From NCBI GenBank assembly GCA_958510875.1, contig OY294070.1, positions 12,763,631-12,827,630 of the forward strand: a stretch of 64,000 nucleotides of DNA, read 5' to 3'. Source of the DNA: Endomychus coccineus (Eukaryota; Arthropoda; Insecta; Coleoptera; Endomychidae). Below, piece by piece: positions 1 through 12,700 of the stretch. The position numbers and the translations under genes were made by a program. Under the pieces are notes generated by a model. That model was not told where the DNA came from. It made no database searches and saw only the letters and a list, made by a program, of their open reading frames with translations. Positions within the stretch are counted from its first letter, which is position 1. The number at the start of each line of letters is the position of its first letter.

Positions 1-1
1 C

Positions 2-1303
2 CCCGGTTGCGTGCAGCGATTATGCCCGGACTTCACCGGTTACATAAACGAAGACATGCCCAACTCGTGGGAATGTCCCATGTGCTGTAAACTAGGCAAA
101 AACACCGATTACCGTCCTCGTCATTTCCGCGCCCGACAAAAATCCTCCGACATGCGTCGAATGTCCATCAGCTCGGACGCGTCGAACGCCTTCGAAAACA
201 AACCGCAAAACGAGCGTCTGTCCGATTCGGGCAGCGACAACGACACCAAGGACGTCAAAGACCTGCTGCCGATCAAAAAGAGGCGAAGCAGCGAAGGGGA
301 ACTCGAAACGAAAACGCAACAGGCCCCGACCGCTTCGGAGTCGGCGCCCAGGAAGACGGCTTTCCGAATGCAACTCGCCCAACAGATAGCCAGCAATTCG
401 ACGAAGGTACTGAAGAAACCCATGGTGGTGGTCAGACCGGCCAGTATGGCGATGATGAACACGATCTCGTCCAACAATTTGGCTTTGGACAAACAATGCG
501 CGTTGAAAGTGTTCAAATTTTTGACGCCCGGCGATTTGTATCGGTGCGCTTTGGTTTGCAAAACGTGGGCGACGTTCTCCATCGACCCGTCGTTATGGAG
601 GATTATGGAATTCTCCAGAAAACACATATCGTCCGATATGCTCAAAGGTATAGTGCGCAGGCAACCTGAGAATTTAAAACTCGACTGGTGTCACATCAAC
701 AAGTTCCAACTGCCTTGGCTGTTCCAAAGGTTGAGTTGTTTGCGCAAGTTGAGTTTGGTGAGCGTGAACGTGAAAACGGCCGTGTCGTTGCGCACCAACT
801 ACTCCGCCATTTTGCAAGAGCTCGACCTCAGCTACATCTCGGATTTCAACGATAGCGCGCTACGCGAAATCGTCGGTCCGAACAACGATTCGCGACGCAA
901 CATGCCCGACGAAAAGTTCCGTTTTCGCAACGTCAGAACGTTGAAATTGGCCGGGACCGATATAAGCGACGTGGCGCTTCGCTACGTCACGCAATATTTG
1001 CCGAACTTGGTCGATTTGAGTTTGGCGTTTTGTTCGCGGGTCACCGACGCTGGCATCGCGCAATTGACCACGAAACCGTCGAACACGGTGGCCAGTTTGG
1101 TGAGTTTGAACTTGAGCCATTCGAAGTTGGTGACGGAAAATTCGCTGGAACACTTGTCGAAGTGCGAGAGTTTGGTGCATCTGGACTGTAGACATTCGCA
1201 ACTGATTTCGACGCAGTCGCTGATCAAGTTCGCGGCCAAAAGCGATCGCGATCTGCACGTGAAAGACATCAAATTGGTGGAGATAAGACAACCGAAATTG
1301 TAA
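2..1303 (+). CDS. Kdm2: Lysine demethylase 2 (KDM2), C-terminal exon, 5' partial
   Basis: The frame is open from base 2, so the exon enters from outside the window; this is the C-terminal part of a JmjC histone H3K36 demethylase of the KDM2/FBXL10-11 family. Visible order: the second half of a PHD finger (PGC, then INEDMPNSWECPMC, close to the vertebrate KDM2 PHD), a polar low-complexity linker with basic patches, an F-box around visible residues 162-205 (ALKVFKFLTPGDLYRCALVCKTW), then leucine-rich repeats to the stop. The JmjC and CXXC parts are expected upstream and are not seen. The F-box and LRRs recruit SKP1-type ubiquitin ligase components in known relatives. The exon is GC-rich against an AT-rich surround. 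Antisense open frames here are shadows. Confidence 0.93.
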   Translation, partial: PGCVQRLCPDFTGYINEDMPNSWECPMCCKLGKNTDYRPRHFRARQKSSDMRRMSISSDASNAFENKPQNERLSDSGSDNDTKDVKDLLPIKKRRSSEGELETKTQQAPTASESAPRKTAFRMQLAQQIASNSTKVLKKPMVVVRPASMAMMNTISSNNLALDKQCALKVFKFLTPGDLYRCALVCKTWATFSIDPSLWRIMEFSRKHISSDMLKGIVRRQPENLKLDWCHINKFQLPWLFQRLSCLRKLSLVSVNVKTAVSLRTNYSAILQELDLSYISDFNDSALREIVGPNNDSRRNMPDEKFRFRNVRTLKLAGTDISDVALRYVTQYLPNLVDLSLAFCSRVTDAGIAQLTTKPSNTVASLVSLNLSHSKLVTENSLEHLSKCESLVHLDCRHSQLISTQSLIKFAAKSDRDLHVKDIKLVEIRQPKL

Positions 1304-2469
1304 GAACACGTCGTCGACTGATGCGGTCGTGAGACGTAACGAAAATGGGAGTTTACGAGATTTTATTCCAGGTGAGTGACAACAGTTTTCGGTATCGTTT
1401 GCTATCTACTATTATCTAAATTCTTATGAGTTTATTTTGTTGAGTTGAAGTTTATGAAGTTTTGAACTTGAATTTTATGTATAGAATTATTTTATATGGA
1501 ATTAAACACAATGCTCTTTGATTTCACAATATTTAATTTCTATGACTCTTATTATCTCGGGTAATTCAATTTTATGTTTACAAAATCTATGATATAACCT
1601 AAAATCACTTTTACAACTAATATTTGTTTATACTGTTGTAATCAACAATCTTCCTTTTACTTTACAGATAATACTGATAATATGATGTAGATATTATAAA
1701 CAAACTTACGTTTAGATAATATCCAAAAGTGTGTTTAACAATGTTGGCAATGTTCAATTTACTTCTTTTTAATTTCGTTGATTCACTTTTTACACAATAC
1801 TATGCTATTTCACGATAATCACAGGTAACTAATTTTGGTTACTTCTTCTTGAGAATCAGGAACTGTTGATAATACTTTGTTTTATTCTTTTAGATAAGAT
1901 ATAAAACTTTTCGATGCTTTATTGAAATTATATTGAAGAATGGCAATCGTTGGATACTTCTTATAAATTAGAGGTTATTACAACCTTTTACTTGGTTTCG
2001 ATACTTGGAACACTCGTTGACTTTTAATAATTTTTATTAACTTGGGTTACTTGGAACTTATCGAAGTTTGGAACACTTGCGTTCACTGATGTTTATTTTT
2101 ATAAACTTAGGTTAGAAAATTTTTAGTGAGTTGCCAGAGAAGCACAGTCTCTGCTTAGATATTAATGCAAACTGACTTGGCTTTACTTTCAGACCCTTTT
2201 ATAGGCCTCCAAAACCGACGCTACATTTATGTCATTTTCCACCTATTAGGTGCCTTCTTTTCATATCAAGAATGCCAAATTAATTTTTGTTAAATTGACA
2301 TAAGTACTCATTGTTACCAGCCTGACACTAGGAATTCGTCTCGACCAATCAGAATTTAGTATTCTATAATTTTTGAATTATTGGAGATTTTCAACTTATT
2401 TTAATTGATAGTGATTCCTTCTTTTTAAATTAATATTGCCTACATTTTTCCACACACTTTGGTATAATA
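1304..2469. other. Kdm2 3'UTR and AT-rich intergenic DNA
   Basis: No coding exon is visible. The first part must be Kdm2 3'UTR. A good splice-donor consensus (CCAG then GTGAGT) occurs at 1368-1377, so a 3'UTR intron or alternative last exon is possible. No clear AATAAA was found. Confidence 0.5.
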
Positions 2470-3781
2470 CAAGGTGGCGCAAAATCAAGTACGCTATTTC
2501 TTTTTTATATAAAAGCAAGATTAATTAAAAAACAGTCATATTATACATGAAAAACGTTTATTTAAACTTTAAAAATTTGTTTTGTTACACACTAAAAATA
2601 ATATCGACCAAATGGCCACCCTCAGCATTAATGCAATAATGAGCTCTTTTTAAAGCATTTTTCATAACTTTCTCCAACATTTCAGGTGGTATTCTGTCAA
2701 TTTCTTCCCGGATGTTGTCTTTTAATGCCTCTAGTGTTTGAGGATTATTTACAAATACCCTATCTTTGAGATAACCCCATAACCAAAAGTCTGGAACAGT
2801 TAAATCTGGGGACCTTGGCGGATATGCAATATCGCCGTTTTTCGAGATAAGGCGTCCAGGAAAAATTCTGTTCAAAATGGCTATTGTCTCACGGGCCGTG
2901 TGTGCTGTCGCACCATCTTGTTGATACCAAATCTCTTCCTGATTAAGTTCTTCCATTTCCGGAATTAAAAAATTCAACAGCATGCTTCTGTAGCGATCTC
3001 CATTTATTGTAGTGGTTCTTCCGCGATCGTCCTCAAAAAAATATGGCCCCAAAATTTTTCTGCCAATAACGCCACACCATACGGTCACTTTTGGCTCATG
3101 TAACGGTTGCTGGTGAATAATTTGTGGATTCTCACTACCCCAGAAGCGATGATTCTGCTTATTCACAGCTCCATTTAAACAAAAATGAGCTTCGTCACTC
3201 ATTATGATTTTGTTCCAAAAATCCCCAATTTCGTTTTCAAGGTTTACTATAGCATTACAATATTGAAGTCGTTTTTCAAAGTCTAAAGGCATAATTTTAT
3301 GGGTTACCTGTATTTTGTAGGGGAACAAATGCAAATCTTTCACTAAAATTCGTTGCAATGAACGTCGGGTAATGTTTACTTGCGAAGATCGTTTTCTTGT
3401 TGATGTGTAAGGCCTTTCCATCACATCTCTACGCACCCGGTCTATATTCTCCCTTGAACGAGCTGAACGAGGTCTGCCAATATGAGGTCTACCAGATGTA
3501 GACCCAGATTGTTGAAAATTTGTCGCTAATCGCCGAAATGTCTTCGCAGTTGGAACACCGCGTCTTCCATATTTTCTACGGTATTCTCGTTGAGCTAGGA
3601 TAACCGACGAATTATTTTGATAAAAAAATTTTACGATTTCAGCACGTTCTTGAGGCGTATATCGATTCATAATAATTTCCCAAGTATCTACTTTACAACT
3701 GACAGAAAAACTCGAACAGATGTCAAATACAAACGAACTAATGACAACATTCCATAGGGTACTTGATTTTGCGCCACCTTG
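2470..3781 (-). mobile_element. Intact mariner-like transposon (DD41D type)
   Basis: A 1312-bp element with terminal inverted repeats beginning CAAGGTGGCGCAAAATCAAG, at least 23 bp identical at both ends, flanked by a TA duplication (2468-2469 and 3782-3783). It contains one uninterrupted transposase gene on the minus strand. Intact ends, target duplication and ORF suggest a recent insertion that may still be active. It lies between Kdm2 and the tandem-repeat block. Confidence 0.93.
2585..3670 (-). CDS. Tc1/mariner superfamily transposase, DD41D-like
   Basis: A 361-residue transposase for cut-and-paste movement of the surrounding element. The N-terminus has the helix-turn-helix region typical of insect mariner-like proteins (QERAEIVKFFYQNN, then a basic GRPRSARSRENID linker). 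The DDE domain shows the first Asp in IIMSDEAHF, the second in WYQQDGATAHTA and the third in SPDLTVPDFWLWGYLKD. By analogy with Mos1 the third catalytic Asp is the one in VPDFW; 41 residues then separate it from the second, giving a DD41D signature. No stop or frameshift is present and the length is normal for the family. The ATG at 3670 sits about 110 nt inside the terminal repeat. Confidence 0.93.
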   Translation of the reverse strand: MNRYTPQERAEIVKFFYQNNSSVILAQREYRRKYGRRGVPTAKTFRRLATNFQQSGSTSGRPHIGRPRSARSRENIDRVRRDVMERPYTSTRKRSSQVNITRRSLQRILVKDLHLFPYKIQVTHKIMPLDFEKRLQYCNAIVNLENEIGDFWNKIIMSDEAHFCLNGAVNKQNHRFWGSENPQIIHQQPLHEPKVTVWCGVIGRKILGPYFFEDDRGRTTTINGDRYRSMLLNFLIPEMEELNQEEIWYQQDGATAHTARETIAILNRIFPGRLISKNGDIAYPPRSPDLTVPDFWLWGYLKDRVFVNNPQTLEALKDNIREEIDRIPPEMLEKVMKNALKRAHYCINAEGGHLVDIIFSV

Positions 3782-3783
3782 TA

Positions 3784-4404
3784 TAACCTATGATTGGGTT
3801 ATTATTAATATGATTATTCCCATATTTATGGTTTTCTTGACAGTTACTTATTCTTAAATCTAATACATACTATATTATATCAATAACATTCTTTTAACAT
3901 TACATAACTCAAATTTACTAATCCTAACTTATATCTATAACATTATTCAATGTTTTGTACTATCTCATGATAGTTTTGTAATCACTTTAATTATGATTTC
4001 TGCCTTCGTTACACAGTACGTTTCTTCACTTTCACTGAAGTTCTTGTTTATCACTTCTTATTCTATTACATTGTTGTTTATTATGTTTTACATTGTTAAT
4101 TTTAATATCCTAACTATTATTTAGCTTTTACTATTGTTTTTAATTCCATATAAATATCTTTTATTTGATCTTTTCTGATTTTCAAAGTTCGGTAAGTTAT
4201 TATTTTTAAATTTTTATTGTTTATGAAATGAAATTATAACACTGCATTAGTACAGTTATTTTACCAGATTTTGTGGGTTTTGGGACTTTTTTCCAAATTT
4301 TGGTTTGAGAGTACAGAAGAAGAAGAAATTTTGCGTAGATTACGAAAAAAATAGTGAGAGAAAACCTATAATGTAGGAAAATGTCGCTATTTATATACAG
4401 GGGG
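3784..4404. other. AT-rich intergenic DNA, nothing recognised
   Basis: No coding frame, RNA gene or clear repeat is seen. A run of ten G lies at the right edge, around 4401-4410. Confidence 0.4.
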
Positions 4405-5945
4405 GGGGGGCAGTTTATATCATCAGAATTTCACCAGCCAATAGTTTATCGAAATATGGTCGAATTTTGTTTCCTTTTTGATGTACAGGGTGTTACAAAA
4501 AATTGAATCATTTTGAATAATTTATAAATTAATAATGCAAAAAGGTAGCCTCCTAAAATTTCGCATAGATCTTTTTCATTGTATTCTTTATTAAATAGTG
4601 GTTGTAATAAATCTATTTACAACACAGAGGCGTGCGAACGGTTTTCCTCAAAAATACATTATTCAATAAAACGTACGCCACTGTTTTTTTTAGAACATCG
4701 ACTGCAGAGAGGATTGGCCATTCAATTTAGAACCTTTTTTGTATCTTGCAATTTTTTGATAACTCAACTCAAAACATAAAAAAAACTTTAAAAGCATTAT
4801 CACTAATAAAGTTTTTCCGTATTACAAAAATTCTGTTTTTTTTAAGCGCGATAATGTTTCTGTTTCAGATTTTTTATTTTTATTATTAATTTCAGTTATT
4901 AAAAAAATAAATAATAAATAAACATGGTAGATAAACAAATCCAAACAACAACCTAAATTTTACTTCTAAATCAACAAACACTGTAAAAGATCACAAGGTA
5001 GCTGTGATTAGCCGTTGACAGTTTGCATTTTGGCTTAACTTGTTACTGTCAATCCATGAGTGATCTGTGTTATAAGAAAATAAGTTACGTTTGAATTATA
5101 AAGTTTGTGCACGTAAGTTTAAATATTAAAATGCCTTTTCGTTTTTCTAATCAAGAATATGCTGACATGATTTTGCGATGGAAACTCCCGTTGATTGGCC
5201 TCCGCGATCACCAAATTTAAATCCATTAGATTTGTATCTATGTGATTATCTTAAAGATACCGTCTATGCGACCCCAGTGCCTACCCGGGAGGAACTACTC
5301 CTTAGAATTCAGAATGCTTGTGCAAATATTAATAACAATATTTTACTAAATTTAAACCATTCCATTAAAAGACGCTGTCGATTGTGCATCCAACAAAATG
5401 GTTCCCATTTAGAACAGTTCTTGATTTAATTGTGAATATTGTCTAGTTGATATTTGAAGTATGCTTAATATTGTTTTTCCTTTAGGTAAAATAAATTTAT
5501 TTTGAACTCAGTGGATAAGTTTTTTATTCACAAATTCAGTAATTGGTCACATGATTCTTTTTTTGGTTTAAGTTGAGTCATAAAAAAATTGTAAGATACA
5601 AAGAAGGTTTTAAATTGAATGGCAAATCCTCTCTGCAGCTGGTGTTCCACAAAAAAAGCAGTGGCGTACGTTTTATTGAACAATGTATTTTTGAGGAAAC
5701 CCGTTCGCACGCTTCTGTGTTGTCAATAACATAATTACATCCACTATTTTTCAGGAGGCTAACTTTTTTCATTATTAATTCATAACAAATTATTTAAAAT
5801 AATTCGTTTTCCTTAACACCCTGTACATTAAAAAGGAAAAAAAATTCGACCATATTTTATTATACAAACTATCTTTATTTTTCGATAAACTATTGGCTGG
5901 TGAAATCCTGATGACATAAACTGGACCACGCTGTGTATATATACA
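4405..5945. mobile_element. Inverted-repeat element, deletion derivative of a Tc1/mariner-type transposon
   Basis: Arms of about 360-375 bp (about 4405-4765 and 5570-5945) are inverted copies. They share the block TTTCACCAGCCAATAGTTTA and an internal TACAGGGTGTTA motif present near 4486 and, reversed, near 5817-5828. Matching pseudo-ORFs in the two arms (around 4579 and 5772) simply reflect this symmetry. Between the arms lie transposase remnants at 5131-5429. It looks like a non-autonomous internally deleted copy. The exact outer ends are uncertain. Confidence 0.75.
5131..5429 (+). pseudogene. Internally deleted Tc1/mariner-type transposase
   Basis: The ATG at 5131 begins MPFRFSNQEYADMIL, a transposase-like N-terminal start. 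At about 5178 the sequence jumps, out of frame, to a C-terminal part with WPPRSPNLNPLDLYLCDYLK and then QNGSHLEQFLI and a stop at 5429. The middle of the DDE domain is missing and the expected SPD is SPN, so no functional transposase is encoded. The sequence differs from the intact copy at 2585-3670, so it is a separate lineage. Confidence 0.8.
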
Positions 5946-5949
5946 ATTT

Positions 5950-6760
5950 TCCGTGTTTTTCGGTCTAAAAACGTTAATAGCTTTAAAACTATGCATTTTA
6001 GGAAAAAAGTTTCGAACAAAAGTTGTTCCGCATTAAATTTACCATAAGAATTGACTATCCAGATTTCAATTTTCTACGAATTGTCCACTCGTAGCGCGGG
6101 AAAACCGAATATATATGTATATATTTTCAATTAATGACTCTTCATGAGAAAAAATCACATTTAAAAGTTAAATATCGTATGATTGAGGTATATAAGGGTA
6201 CATAACGTTACTAAATAAATTTCCCACCATGTGACCAAATTTTCCGATTTATGGAATTTTTTTTTCAATCATAATGTACGAGATATCATTTCTTATGTTT
6301 TTTGGGTCACTAATAACAAATAACTTTTAACTAGTAATGACGCCATGGATCAAGGTCAGCCATTGTTGTCAGGTTGAGCAGTTTTTTAATATTTTTTTCC
6401 ACTGCATCTAGAATAATCTTCTAGCTTATCAAAAGGTGCATTATTTGGTTGTAATTAACAACTGCTAAAAATTGAAAGCAGTACTTTCATCATTTTCAGG
6501 TTCCTCAATGGGGGGTCAACATTCTACTTCTTTTTATATCATTCATTATTTTTTATTATTTTTCTGTTCGTTGGATAGTAGAAATGTCATAGTTGCCAAA
6601 AAGCTATCAGTGTGCAAAATTTAAAAACCATATTTGGGTAACTTCAGGCTCCCCAAGAGAGTCAAAATATGTGCTTCTAAGCAATTTTTCCAAAAATATA
6701 ATTTTTTGATAGTTGTATTTATTACTTCTTCTCTTTTTTTATTCAACCACAAAAGGATAT
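5950..6760. other. AT-rich intergenic DNA, nothing recognised
   Basis: No coding exon, RNA gene or inverted repeat was recognised here. Confidence 0.35.
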
Positions 6761-7345
6761 AATACCGGGATATCAAAAATTATCTTGGTCAAGGGTGGTT
6801 GTGGAATCTAAAACGTGTGTCTTACTTTACCTTTGAAATAATTATGTCATAATTAATTTGAAGTTTCTAAAAGTGCGAAATTTCGCAATTTTATACGAAT
6901 ATTGTAACACTCAGAAGTCTTTAGCGCTTTGGAAGATTCGAATTATCTAAAAACATAATTGCATGAACGCCAGACGTCCTATGTAATTAGCTACGAACGA
7001 AATCATTTTGACATCTGCCTCGAGGAGCTCGCTGCGCGTAAGTTAGAGTTCATACATTTTACCTCGGTCTTGTTAATTTGGGGCCGTTTCTTGCCCCGTG
7101 CGACCGGCGCCAGTTGTAAGAAAGTGTTTTCGGCTATGGGCCGCTAGCTTTTACCCGCTTAGTGTATATTTTAGTCGCGAGAAAATTCCCTTTGGTACGT
7201 CGCACGTTAGATGCGCGTAGCTGAGATCTGAGAATACCTCAAACTATTCAGTGACAGTGACATAATTATTTCAAACGTAAAGTAAGACACACGTTTTAGA
7301 TTCCACAACCACCCTTGACCAAGATAATTTTTGATATCCTGGTAT
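6761..7345. mobile_element. MITE with GATATC-type ends, carrying the shared core (copy 1)
   Basis: Terminal inverted repeats of about 65-70 bp contain GATATCAAAAATTATCTTGG. The interior carries a GC-richer core also present at 23.2-24.1 kb, 37.8-38.5 kb (reversed) and 62.9-63.6 kb (reversed). The core contains a short open frame (MHERQTSYVISYERNHFD...) conserved as DNA among all four. Varying ends and differences in length argue that this frame is not a gene. Confidence 0.8.
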
Positions 7346-8690
7346 ATCAAATAAACTCAAATGCTTTATCGAAGATTTCGAGGTTTTTCGAACACCGCGC
7401 CGTTGACATAGGTCTTTCAAAGCTGAAAACTTGGTATATATCTTAACAAAATCCCAAAAAATCAGAACAGTGCAATTTTTTGCGACCTAACACGATTTTT
7501 GTGTCTACGCTTACTGGCCTGCTATTAATGAACACTTTTAACTAGTAATGACGTCATGGATTAAGGTCAGCCATTGTTGTCTGGTTGAGCAGGTTTTATT
7601 TTTTTCCACCGCGTCTAGAATAATCTAATAGTTAATCCTATAGCTGAACTTCGTCCATTCCAGTGAATTATTTTGATACACTTTTGTATTTCTAGAGCGA
7701 TAATGGAGTGAAAACTTGACATTAAAAAAGATCGCAGGACCTTCTATGGCTGACAACTTTCTAGGAACCAACCAAATGTTTAAGCAACGGGACATTAATC
7801 GAAGTACTATCAACCAAAGTTTATATTATATTTTAGCGAAAGTGATTTTTTTACATACATAGGCTGTTTAATAGAAATTTACGATTTCTAAATTAATTAA
7901 GTTAACTATTATGGAAATACGGTTTTTACATAATACTAATTAAGTTAATTCACACGTTCATCTACAGGGTGTTGTTTTAGTGGTGGATCGATCAGAAATT
8001 AATTTCATAAAAACACGACATGAACTGTTATTTAAAAATTAATTAATTTACGTTTACCAAGAAAATAAGTTGCATGATTTTTTAGTTGGACATTTTTTAG
8101 CAAAAATTTCGAAGTATTCCTTTTCTCAACTTATTTCCTTGAAATTTCTCGTCAGAGCAAGGTTTTCTGTTCATGTTGCAAATTAATCGACCCGTTAGTG
8201 AAGCACAACCTGTATATGACTGCATATTAATTACGACTTTAAAAAAGTTGAAGATCGATTTCAGTGAAATCATTTTTATTTGTGCTTTTTACTACATAAT
8301 ACGATTTTGGGCGAATCATTTTATTAATTAAGCGAATTTTTGCTCATAACATTGAGAGAGGCGATTATCTATTTTTTTTTGATTATATGTGCAATATTAT
8401 ATTGCATTCTAGTTTGTATATAAAGTATTATTATTTTAAAGTGTTGTGTAAATCTTGTAATAAATAAATTTTTTAGAAATCAAATGGTTCCACTCAATGC
8501 ATCCTACCTTAATTCCAAATCCACCTACATCCAGAATGTGGTCCTTCGGGCCGGTCTATATTGTTCGTCATAAATGTACAGGTTTCGAAGTGAGCAAAGA
8601 ACTGCACATTGCTGGGAGAATTCAAAGAAGCTATGGATGTTTCATGTAAGTTTGAATAAAATTAATGTTATTTTATTGAAATCAAAGAAA
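7346..8690. other. AT-rich DNA without recognised gene
   Basis: Mostly AT-rich. A more complex, GC-richer stretch lies at about 8485-8650, but its frames are short and match nothing I recognise; it may be a fragment of an old mobile element. Confidence 0.3.
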
Positions 8691-9720
8691 TAGATTTAAT
8701 ATTAGTGTAGAGATCATGATATTGAATATTATAATCAATATTAAATAAAATTATATTAATGGAATATTGAACTGTCATTCAGTCGCATATTCAAAGTTTT
8801 GATAAATACTACATTCAAACTGCGATTGAATGAAATTCCTATGAAAATGATGTATTAAAATATTTCTGAATAACAACAATAATTTTTCTATAATTTATTT
8901 TAAGGCGTTTATGAAAATATAAAACTCTTTGTATGCAACCAAACCCATAATGAAAGAACTTCTCGAAATCTAGGTATTAAATAAAAAAATAATAATAATT
9001 CAATGTCGTTGCATTATTCGACGTTTCGATAATTCCTACATTAAAAGAAAAACTGAATTAAGTGATTTAAATATTGAGTGGATTTTGCAACGATTTGATT
9101 GAAATTCCGTTGAAAATAATTATATTTAAATATTTATATATCCGAATAACAACAATTATTCTTCTTTAATTAACTTTGAAGCGTATATGAAAATATAAAA
9201 TAATTTTTATGCAATTCAACAAATAAAAGAACTTCTTGCATCTCGAAACTATTTATAAATGTATCTAGGAATGTAAATAAAATAATATTAATTCAATGTT
9301 CAAACTATCCTTGTTGCTTTATTTGACGTTTTGATAATTCCTACATTAAAAGAAAAACTGAATTAACTAATTTGAATGTTGAGTGGATTTTGCAACGATT
9401 TGATTGAAATTCCGTTGAAAATTATATATAATTATAATTAAATATTTAAATATCCGAATAACAACAATTATGTTATTCTTCTTTAACTAACTTTGAAGCG
9501 TATATGAAAATATAAAATAATTTTTATGCAATTAAACAAATAAAAGGACTTCTTGCATCTCGAAACTACTTATAAATGTATCTAGGAATATAAATAAAAT
9601 AATATTAATTCAATGTTCAAAATATCCTTGTTGCATTATTTGACGTTTTGATAATTCCTACATTAAAAGAAAAACTAAATTAAGTAATTTGAATGTTGAG
9701 AGTAAATAAAATAATATTAA
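8691..9720. repeat. AT-rich tandem repeat block A (about 305-320 bp period)
   Basis: Blocks containing AATTCCTACATTAAAAGAAA recur at about 9031, 9335 and 9653 (spacings 304 and 318). They are accompanied by conserved TTTGATTGAAATTCC and GAATAACAACAAT motifs; a more degenerate copy precedes them. No coding potential is seen. Confidence 0.8.
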
Positions 9721-12700
9721 TTCAATATTGAACTCCTCCAGTTTCGTTTTGAAAATTACAGCATTGAAAGTAATTTGAATAATAAGACGATTTTAATGAA
9801 ATTTTTTTATAGTGTTTTAGAATCGATAGATATTTATTTTTAGTAAACAAACTTGCAAAAGTATATTTAATATCCTATTGAGTGAATAATTTACAATTAT
9901 TAAAATTTGAACTTACCTTCCAATATAACATGGAAAATAATTGAAGGAACGTGTTTTTCGTATTTTTTTTTACATATTGTCTGTTGCACACGGCAAACAT
10001 CGTTGCTTTGAATACAAAATCTACACTTTTTTAATAAATATATTTTATCACAATTTATGTATAATATGAACTATTACAATTTAAACAAGAATATTTAGTA
10101 AAAGTACTCAATATTCAAACATGCTATAAATTAACCTATTACATAACATAAAATTACAAAGTATTCTGTTGCCCCACTGCAAAAATTAGTTGCCGCGAAT
10201 AAAAAAATCCTGCATTTTTTATATAATTAATTTATCACAATTTATGAATGATGTACAACATAAACTACAATGACATTTATCAAAAACACTCGTAAAATTC
10301 AGCCGAGTCAAACATGCTACAAACTAACCTATTGAATAATAAATAAAATTTATTTTATTATTAAAAATCATTTATAAAGTAGCGTTATAAGAAATGAGAA
10401 ACGATCACCTTTGTCCACTAAAAGTGGATATTATTAATATTGAACTCCTTAGTTCTATATTTGAATTTTGTTTAAATACAGCATTGAAAGTATGGTAAGT
10501 GACGATTTTCGCCGATTTTAATGAATATTTATTCGATTTTTATTTATTTTTAGTAAACAAGCTTGCAGAAATATGATAAATATCCTATTGAGTGAATAAT
10601 TAATGATTTACTAAAATAAATAAAATTACCTTGAATACAAAATTAATATTTTTTAAATAAAATATATTTATCACAATTTATATATAATATCCAACTGTTA
10701 CAATACGAACTATAAACAAGGAAATTTATTAAAAGCACTCGTAAAATTCAACGTGTTCAAACATGCTATAAATTAACCTTTTAAATAATATGAAATTACA
10801 AAGTATTTTCCGTTGCCACACAGCAAACATTCGTTGCGGTGAATATAAAACTCCTACATTTTTTATAAAATTAATTTATCACAATTTATGTACGATATAC
10901 AATATAAAATACAAACAATGACATTTATCAAAAACACTCGTAATATTCAACCGAGTCAACGTGCTAAAAACTAACCTAATGAATAATAAATAAAATTTAT
11001 TTTATTATTAAAAATCATTTATAAAGTAGCGTTATAAGAAATAAACGATCACCTTTGTCCACCAAAAGTGGATATTATTAATATTGAACTCCTTGAGTTG
11101 TATATTTAAATTTTTTTAAATACAGCATTGAAAATAATTTGATGGTAAGTGACGATTTTAATGAATATTTATTCGATTTTTATTTATTTTTAGTGAACAA
11201 GCTTGCAGAAATATGATTAATATCCTATTGAGTAAATAATTAATAATTTACTAAAATATAAATTTATCTTCCAATATAACATGGAAAATAATTAGAAGGA
11301 ACCTATTTTTCTTTTTTTTTACATATCATCCGTTGCTTACGGCAAACATTCGTTGCTTTGAATACAAAATCTATGATTTTTTTATAAAATATATTTATCA
11401 CAATTTATGTACGATATACAATATAAAATACAAACAATGACATTTATCAAAAACACTCGTAATATTGAACCGAGTCAAACATGCTACAAACTAACCTATT
11501 GAATAATAAATAAAATTTATTTTATTATTAAAAATCATTTATAAAGTAGCGTTATAAGAAATAAGAAACGATCACCTTTGTCCACTAAAAGTGGATATTA
11601 TTAATATTGAACTCCTTAGTTGTATATTTAAATTTTGTTTAAATACAGCATTGAAAATAATTTGATGGTAAGTGACGATTTTCGCCGATTTTAATGAATA
11701 TTCATTCGATTTTTATTTATTTTTAGTGAACAGCGTGCAGAAATGATTTCATCATATCACTCCTATTGAGTGAATAATTAATAATTTACTAAAATATAAA
11801 TTTATCTTCCAATATAACATGGAAAATAATTAGAAGGAACCTATTTTTCTTTTTTTTTACATATCATCCGTTGCTTACGGCAAACATTCGTTGCTTTGAA
11901 TACAAAATCTATGATTTTTTTATAAAATATATTTATCACAATTTATGTACGATATACAATATAAAATACAAACAATGACATTTATCAAAAACACTCGTAA
12001 TATTGAACCGAGTCAAACATACTACAAACTAACCTATTGAATAATAAATAAAATTTATTTTATTATTAAAAATCATTTATAAAGTAGCGTTATAAGAAAT
12101 AAGAAACGATCACCTTTGTCCACTAAAAGTGGATATTATTAATATTGAACTCCTTAGTTGTATATTTAAATTTTGTTTAAATACAGCATTGAAAATAATT
12201 TGATGGTAAGTGACGATTTTCGCCGATTTTAATGAATATTCATTCGATTTTTATTTATTTTTAGTGAACAGCGTGCAGAAATGATTTCATCATATCACTC
12301 CTATTGAGTGAATAATTAATAATTTACTAAAATATAAATTTATCTTCCAATATAACACGGAAAATAATTAGAAGGAATGTATTTTTTTTTTTACATATTA
12401 TCCGTTGCTTACGGCTAACATTCGTTGCTTTGAATACAAAATCTATAATTTTTTTATAAAATATATTTATCACAATTTATGTATAATATATACAACTGTT
12501 ACAATACAAACTATAAACAAAGAAATTTAATTTAATTTAATCATGCTATAAATTAACCTTTTAAATAATATAAAATTACGAAGTTGCCACACAGCAAACA
12601 TTCGTTGCGGTGAATATAAAACTCCAACATTTTTAATAAAATTAATTTATCACAATTTATGTATGATATACAATATAAAGTGTCATACATGCTACAAACT

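Noticed and set aside
92..1309. Several minus-strand open frames across the first 1.3 kb
   Set aside because: They are antisense to the clear Kdm2 exon and have no recognisable protein features; GC-rich coding sequence often opens other frames.
8485..8650. A GC-richer island that could be an exon
   Set aside because: Frames are short, no motif is recognised, and the borders match no clear splice pair. It was left as unexplained sequence.
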